Made by a program: the position numbers and the translations under genes. Of a stretch of 9,243 nt of DNA, positions 5,611 through 9,243 are shown in pieces (positions within the stretch are counted from its first letter, which is position 1; the number at the start of each line of letters is the position of its first letter). The notes beneath the pieces are model-generated. The model was not told where the DNA came from. It did no database searches and was given only the letters and a program-made list of their open reading frames with translations. Source of the stretch: Bacteroidales bacterium. GTDB lineage: Bacteria > Bacteroidota > Bacteroidia > Bacteroidales > ML635J-15. Where the stretch lies: positions 1-9,243 of the forward strand of contig JALOAQ010000109.1 of NCBI GenBank assembly GCA_023228725.1, written 5' to 3'.

Positions 5611-7766
5611 TGCTTGTTTTGTGAGTTTTGAATTTCTTGAGCTTTTTGAAAATATAAGTTAGCATTTGCAAAATCGCCAAGTTGTTGATACGTAATTCCT
5701 ACATTAAAATAAGTTTGAAAATCGTTTGAGTCTAATTCAAGAGATTTAAGAAAATTATCAAGTGCAGGTTTAAATTGTGCCGACATTCCGTAAGCAACTC
5801 CTAAATCGCGATAAAAACTTGCATCTTTGTAAAAATTACACTGATTAGCTTTTTCTAAATAAAATAAAGAAGAATCAAGCATATTTTTGTGTTTACCATA
5901 CATAGTTCCCATTACATGATTTGCCTCACCAAACTCAGGGTGAATTTTCAGAATTTCTTCGCAGCCTGCTATAATGTCATCAGGAGTGGAAACAGTGGAT
6001 TGGGAATTAAGTAAACCAATTGTATTTTGCAAAACTATTTGTGAATTTCCATATGCAATACTGTGGTATGGTTTGAGTTTTAAAATTTCAGCATAATTAC
6101 TAAGTGCTTTATAAACGTTATAATTCAATTCATAATAAGCATTGCCCAATAAATTTAAAGCGTCAATATATTCAGGATAAATTTCCAAAGCCCTTTCAAG
6201 ATAAATAATAGCTTGATTTATCATTTTATCGTGGACTTCTTTATTTTCTTTGTTTATTGGTTTTTGAGCTTCTTCAATTAATTTTCCTCCTGCCGAACAA
6301 TTGCTTTTAGCAGAATTTGTAGAAGTTTTAACATCAGTTGTAAAAAGGCTTAAATCGTTTTTCCAGGCTTTATTTCTATCAATGGTTTTAAAGGAATATA
6401 AACTAAGTATGGAAATTAATATCAAAATGCTGATATAAGAATTAGTTTGGGAGTTTTTAATAAATTTTGGCAAATATTTAGCTAATAAAACTGCTATGAA
6501 AATGCAAAAACCAATTGATGAAATAAAAATAAATCTTTCGTTCATAAAAGTTCCTACGGGGAAAAATATATTTGAAACAACAGATAATGGGAGTAAATAA
6601 AACCAGATGGAATAAGAGAAAATATCTTTCTTTTTTAGTAAACCATAAACAGCATAAATACCCAAAACTAAATATAAAATCAATGGTAAAAATGCCTTTG
6701 GGTTAGCCCAGTTTATTATTTCTATTTGCCAAGGATAATAGTCGTAAGTTAAAGGGTGGGGGTAAAATAAAAGTTTAATATAAAGCCATAAAGTGAAAAA
6801 TATTGTTGCCATTTTCTGAGCAGAATTTGCATATATAAAAGGATTGTTCATAATTTCTTGTGAAATTTGTTTTTCACCGCCTCCCATTCCTAAAACTGAA
6901 GCACGAATAAGTAAAAATATAGCTGAAACAATCAATAATGGCGTTAAAGATTTAAAGTTTGATTTTAGATTATGTTTTGTAAAATAATAAACAGTAATCG
7001 GGATTATGGCTAAAAAGCTTATTGCATTTTCTTTTGATAATAGCCCTAAAAACAAAGAGGTAGAAGAGGCAATAAGATAATAAAACTTTTTAGTGTCCAA
7101 ATATTTTATAGTAAACCATAAAGCTGCAAGAGATCCTAGTAATGTCATAATCTCATCTCTACCTTTAATGTTTGCAACTGCCTCGGTATGAAGTGGATGG
7201 GCTAAAAATAATATTGAAGCAATAAAAGGAAAACTAAGATACCACTTCTTATCTTTTTCGGGTGGAAAAAGTTTTGATAGTATTAAAAACAGCAAATAAC
7301 TTGTTAGCAAATACAAAATAATATTAAAAAAATGGCTAATAAATGGATTTCCTTTGTACAAAACTTTTCCTGATTCATCTTTAATATTTTTACCAAAAAA
7401 CTCTAATTCTATTGCAAAGCTTATCAATGATAAAGGTCTGTAACGTCCACCTGCAACAAGTTTTTTTTCTTCTTGAATTTGTTCTGCACTTTTATTAGGA
7501 TTGTTTGTAAGCCAAAAACCAACAAATGTGTCGTATTTTAAAATATTTGAAATTCCCCCAAAGCCTTTTTGAGTAAATTTATTATTTGTAATTACAATTG
7601 CATCATCAAGTGCATAATCGTGAGTTAATGTATTGCCATAAAGAATAAAAGCAAAAATGCTAATTGTTATAAAAACAAATAAATTAATTTCGCGATTTCT
7701 TTTAAGATTTCCTACCTCTGGAATGCTAATAGTTTTTTGTTTAAAATTATGTTTTTGCTTTGCCAT
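5607..7766 (-). CDS. TMTC-like membrane glycosyltransferase (GT-C fold) with C-terminal TPR repeats
   Basis: This 719-residue protein has about 10-11 hydrophobic segments between residues 27 and 459, then a soluble TPR domain from about 515 to 712. The membrane half follows the eukaryotic TMTC O-mannosyltransferase pattern. It has LDDAIVITNN with the acidic pair D54-D55 in the first extramembrane loop, GGRYRPLS (105-112), HPLHTEAVANIKGRDE (190-205), LSKENA (243-248), YPHPLTYDYYP (335-345), NERFIFISSIGF (409-420) and W468 with the following TSTNSAKSN. Such enzymes take sugar from a polyprenyl-phosphate carrier outside the cytoplasm, and the TPRs plausibly hold the acceptor protein. At least four to five TPR-like helix pairs can be seen, for example AIIYLERALEIYPEY and ALDNFLKSLELDSND. 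It is first in an overlapping gene chain with the GT2 enzyme. The acceptor and sugar are unknown, and bacterial members are mostly uncharacterised. Confidence 0.85.
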   Translation of the reverse strand: MAKQKHNFKQKTISIPEVGNLKRNREINLFVFITISIFAFILYGNTLTHDYALDDAIVITNNKFTQKGFGGISNILKYDTFVGFWLTNNPNKSAEQIQEEKKLVAGGRYRPLSLISFAIELEFFGKNIKDESGKVLYKGNPFISHFFNIILYLLTSYLLFLILSKLFPPEKDKKWYLSFPFIASILFLAHPLHTEAVANIKGRDEIMTLLGSLAALWFTIKYLDTKKFYYLIASSTSLFLGLLSKENAISFLAIIPITVYYFTKHNLKSNFKSLTPLLIVSAIFLLIRASVLGMGGGEKQISQEIMNNPFIYANSAQKMATIFFTLWLYIKLLFYPHPLTYDYYPWQIEIINWANPKAFLPLILYLVLGIYAVYGLLKKKDIFSYSIWFYLLPLSVVSNIFFPVGTFMNERFIFISSIGFCIFIAVLLAKYLPKFIKNSQTNSYISILILISILSLYSFKTIDRNKAWKNDLSLFTTDVKTSTNSAKSNCSAGGKLIEEAQKPINKENKEVHDKMINQAIIYLERALEIYPEYIDALNLLGNAYYELNYNVYKALSNYAEILKLKPYHSIAYGNSQIVLQNTIGLLNSQSTVSTPDDIIAGCEEILKIHPEFGEANHVMGTMYGKHKNMLDSSLFYLEKANQCNFYKDASFYRDLGVAYGMSAQFKPALDNFLKSLELDSNDFQTYFNVGITYQQLGDFANANLYFQKAQEIQNSQNKQ

Positions 7767-7783
7767 ATCAATTTTTTTTGATA
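7766..7783 (-). promoter_or_regulatory. Hairpin abutting the start codon of the TMTC-like gene
   Basis: Read on the - strand, TATCAA and TTGATA pair perfectly around an all-A loop of six bases. The final A of the stem is the A of the ATG. The A-rich loop is the kind of sequence that favours initiation in Bacteroidota, so the structure may present or hide the start site. The stem is short and AT-rich, hence weak. Confidence 0.3.
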
Positions 7784-7789
7784 GAAATA

Positions 7790-7824
7790 CAAAAATAACA
7801 AAAATTAAGTAGTTTTAAGGCAAG
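7790..7824 (-). promoter_or_regulatory. Candidate promoter for the TMTC-like/GT2/flavoprotein operon
   Basis: On the - strand TATTTTTG (7790-7797) is an exact TAnnTTTG -7 match. The best -33 candidate is CTTG at 7821-7824, one mismatch and a long 23-base spacer. It would give a leader of only about 15-20 bases. The preceding Panacea gene has no clear terminator, so read-through is also possible. Confidence 0.35.
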
Positions 7825-7835
7825 TTATTTTACTT

Positions 7836-7850
7836 TTAGTTTTAAACTAA
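7836..7850. repeat. 15-base palindrome downstream of the Panacea gene
   Basis: TTAGTTT and AAACTAA are perfect 7-base arms around one central base, 22 bases beyond the Panacea stop codon. No T-run follows on the - strand, so it is a poor terminator. It could be a weak RNA stem or a protein-binding site. No function can be assigned. Confidence 0.35.
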
Positions 7851-7871
7851 GAAAAAGGCCTAATAAATTTA

Positions 7872-8666
7872 CTAATTTTCATCTTTATATTCTCTTACCG
7901 AGTAAGGCAGTTCTCTATAAAAAACTAATTCATAATCAATGTACTTTTTATCATCCGTAACTTGCCAAGGCAAATCTTTATGAGAATATTCGCTAATCAT
8001 TGTTGCCGACCAACCACTCATTTGCTCTATAACTTTATCAATAACTTCTTTTTCGCTTGCTTTTAATTTTGTTAAATCAGCTTTTATTAAAGGCAGATAG
8101 CGAGTTTGGGAATATCCATGATATTCAGTTTTTATTTTTTGTAATTGATCATCTTCAATCATTTGACTAATGATAATATCTAATTTTTGAGGAACCGGTC
8201 CATATGGTAATTTGCGATATCTTGCTCCTGTTAAATATTCTTCATAAATTTCGTAATAGTTAAAGTCAGAAAAATAAAGCAACTTGTAAAGAACACTTTC
8301 TCCGACATTAGGTTTACCCGCACATTTTTCAAGAATGTATATTAAAACATTTTTCAACTTATTTACTTTTAATTTAGGTGTAGAATCTCTTTCTTCTAAT
8401 TTTTCTGAAAACTTTTCATCTTTCTCATCAAAAGTTTTAGTAATTGAAAAATTATTAGACATGAAATCATCTATGGAAAATTCCAATATTATTGACATTT
8501 TTTGCAATTCTAAAATATCAATACTTCTGTTTCCTAATTCAATTTGACTTAAAGAGGGGCGGGAAATTTTGAGCTTCTTAGCTAATTCTTCTTGTGTCAA
8601 ACCCTTTTTTTTACGAAGTTCACTTATCCTTTGCCCTATTTGTTTATGTGATAAATTATTATTCAT
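7872..8666 (-). CDS. XRE helix-turn-helix fused to a Panacea (DUF4065/SocA-like) antitoxin domain
   Basis: This 264-residue protein has an N-terminal XRE/Cro helix-turn-helix (about 10-64, with GLTQEELAKKLKISRPSLSQ), a charged linker (about 75-100) and a Panacea domain (about 103-240). Panacea hallmarks are LYKLLYFSDF (126-135), TGARYRKLPYGPVP (146-159) and SHKDLPWQ (228-235). In characterised systems this domain neutralises many unrelated toxins, and in Caulobacter SocA it promotes toxin degradation. The HTH probably binds the gene's own promoter. No toxin-sized gene is present in the 105 bases after or the 108 bases before it. It therefore looks like a solitary antitoxin-like regulator, or one whose toxin partner lies elsewhere. 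The gene follows aspS on the same strand but has its own probable promoter. ATG 8666 is preceded by AT-rich sequence. Confidence 0.9.
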   Translation of the reverse strand: MNNNLSHKQIGQRISELRKKKGLTQEELAKKLKISRPSLSQIELGNRSIDILELQKMSIILEFSIDDFMSNNFSITKTFDEKDEKFSEKLEERDSTPKLKVNKLKNVLIYILEKCAGKPNVGESVLYKLLYFSDFNYYEIYEEYLTGARYRKLPYGPVPQKLDIIISQMIEDDQLQKIKTEYHGYSQTRYLPLIKADLTKLKASEKEVIDKVIEQMSGWSATMISEYSHKDLPWQVTDDKKYIDYELVFYRELPYSVREYKDEN

Positions 8667-8682
8667 ATCAACTTGTTCTAAT

Positions 8683-8737
8683 TGTTTTAAAATACAAAAA
8701 TAATAAATGTTTTAAAATAAAACAAATTTTTGTTTTA
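8683..8737. promoter_or_regulatory. Cluster of TGTTTTA boxes, probable operator of the HTH-Panacea gene
   Basis: TGTTTTA occurs at 8683-8689, 8708-8714 and 8731-8737 on the + strand and inverted at 8718-8724. This makes two nested inverted repeats: 8708-8714 with 8718-8724 (3-base gap) and 8718-8725 with 8730-8737 (8-base arms, 4-base gap). The first two boxes also lie in a 12-base direct repeat, TGTTTTAAAATA, 25 bases apart. The array spans the predicted promoter, as expected for an autorepressing XRE protein. Confidence 0.55.
8695..8726 (-). promoter_or_regulatory. Predicted Bacteroidota promoter of the HTH-Panacea gene
   Basis: On the - strand TTTG (8723-8726), a 20-base spacer and TATTTTTG (8695-8702) match the TTTG / TAnnTTTG consensus with near-ideal spacing. 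Transcription would begin near 8688, giving a leader of about 20 bases before ATG 8666. The central inverted repeat of the TGTTTTA array occupies the -33 element and much of the spacer. Confidence 0.55.
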
Positions 8738-8774
8738 GAATCAATCTTTTGCGACAAGTTTCTTGAAAATTTAC

Positions 8775-9243
8775 TTATTCTTTAACTATCAAACCTAACT
8801 CGTCAAGTTGTTGTTTAGAAATTTTGGATGGACTTTCTATCATAATATCTTTTCCTGAATTATTTTTTGGAAATGCTATATAATCTCTAATTGAATCGCT
8901 TCCACCAAATAATGATACTAATCTATCAAAACCTAGGGCAATTCCACCATGTGGCGGTGCTCCGTACTTAAAAGCTTGCATTAGAAAACCAAATTGAGCT
9001 TGGGCTTCTTCATCGGAAAAACCTAAATTTTTAAACATTAATGCTTGTAAATCCTTATTAAATATTCTGATTGAGCCTCCGCCAATTTCAACTCCATTAA
9101 TAACTAAATCATATGCTTTAGCCCTAATTTCACCTGGTTTTGTTTCAAAAAGTTCAATGTCTTCGTCAAGAGGCGAAGTAAAAGGATGGTGTTTTGCGTA
9201 ATATCTATCAGTTTCTTTATCGTATTCTAAAAGTGGAAATTCT
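8775..9243 (-). CDS. aspS: Aspartyl-tRNA synthetase, C-terminal 155 residues (5' part outside the window)
   Basis: The frame runs without a stop from the window edge to TAA at 8775-8777; the ATG at 9036-9038 is internal. The fragment begins just after the bacterial GAD insertion and shows AKHHPFTSP, then AYDLVINGVEIGGGSIRI, and class II motif 3, GIALGFDRLV. The C-terminal tail IAFPKNNSGKDIMIESPS is also typical, where catalytic AspRS proteins read AFPK followed by a conserved small loop. The enzyme charges tRNA-Asp with aspartate in the cytoplasm. This is a core gene that anchors the right end of the window in the chromosome. Only a weak CAAG-AAA-CTTG hairpin follows, without a T-run, so some transcription may continue into the Panacea gene 108 bases downstream. 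Confidence 0.97.
   Translation of the reverse strand, partial: EFPLLEYDKETDRYYAKHHPFTSPLDEDIELFETKPGEIRAKAYDLVINGVEIGGGSIRIFNKDLQALMFKNLGFSDEEAQAQFGFLMQAFKYGAPPHGGIALGFDRLVSLFGGSDSIRDYIAFPKNNSGKDIMIESPSKISKQQLDELGLIVKE

Noticed and set aside
7836..7850. Palindrome after the Panacea gene as a rho-independent terminator.
   Set aside because: The usable stem is all but one or two pairs A-T, and no T-run follows in the direction of transcription.
8594..8785. A 63-codon + strand frame rich in hydrophobic residues, opposite the start of the HTH-Panacea gene, considered as a missing small membrane toxin.
   Set aside because: It begins at a GTG inside the HTH-coding region in antisense, has no recognisable initiation signal, overlaps the operator array, and runs into aspS. 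Its hydrophobicity reflects AT-rich antisense sequence.
9036..9038. ATG at 9036-9038 as the start of a short 87-residue gene.
   Set aside because: The frame continues to the window edge and reads as canonical aspartyl-tRNA synthetase, including HHPFTSP and GGGSIRI.

Overview
This is an AT-rich stretch of a Bacteroidota genome, probably Bacteroidales-like. The evidence is the A-rich sequence without Shine-Dalgarno motifs before start codons, promoter matches of the TTTG / TAnnTTTG type, a stand-alone exported TonB_C-domain protein, and protein families typical of that phylum. I see no tRNA, rRNA, insertion sequence or CRISPR array. The window is densely coded, with no gene-free stretch above about 155 bases, and both ends cut through genes.

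Left part, + strand (1-3444): the C-terminal two thirds or so of a PMCA-type calcium-transporting P-type ATPase, then a compact peroxide/iron defence cluster. The cluster holds a PerR-type Fur-family regulator, a Dps mini-ferritin and a Prx6/archaeal-like peroxiredoxin, separated by only 25 and 39 bases. It ends in a strong terminator that also serves the converging genes. The likely logic is that PerR senses peroxide through a metal site, Dps removes Fe(II) and H2O2, and the peroxiredoxin reduces peroxides. PerR keeps all five sensing ligands but lacks both CxxC pairs of the structural zinc site.

Middle part, - strand (7766 down to 3443): three genes with overlapping stop and start codons. 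In transcription order they are a 719-residue TMTC-like membrane glycosyltransferase with C-terminal TPR repeats, a GT2 glycosyltransferase resembling polyprenyl-phosphate sugar synthases but with HPD in place of the DxD motif, and a nitronate monooxygenase/FabK-like flavoprotein. A small exported TonB_C-domain protein follows 51 bases later. The first two look like a donor-making enzyme paired with a transferase that uses lipid-linked sugar. This is the best candidate here for an undescribed system, possibly protein O-glycosylation of exported proteins.

Right part, - strand (9243 down to 7872): the C-terminal 155 residues of aspartyl-tRNA synthetase, then a fusion of an XRE helix-turn-helix to a Panacea (DUF4065/SocA-like) domain. 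Panacea proteins are normally antitoxins next to a toxin gene, but no toxin-sized gene lies on either side. Its promoter region carries a cluster of TGTTTTA boxes that overlaps a good Bacteroidota promoter, which suggests autoregulation.
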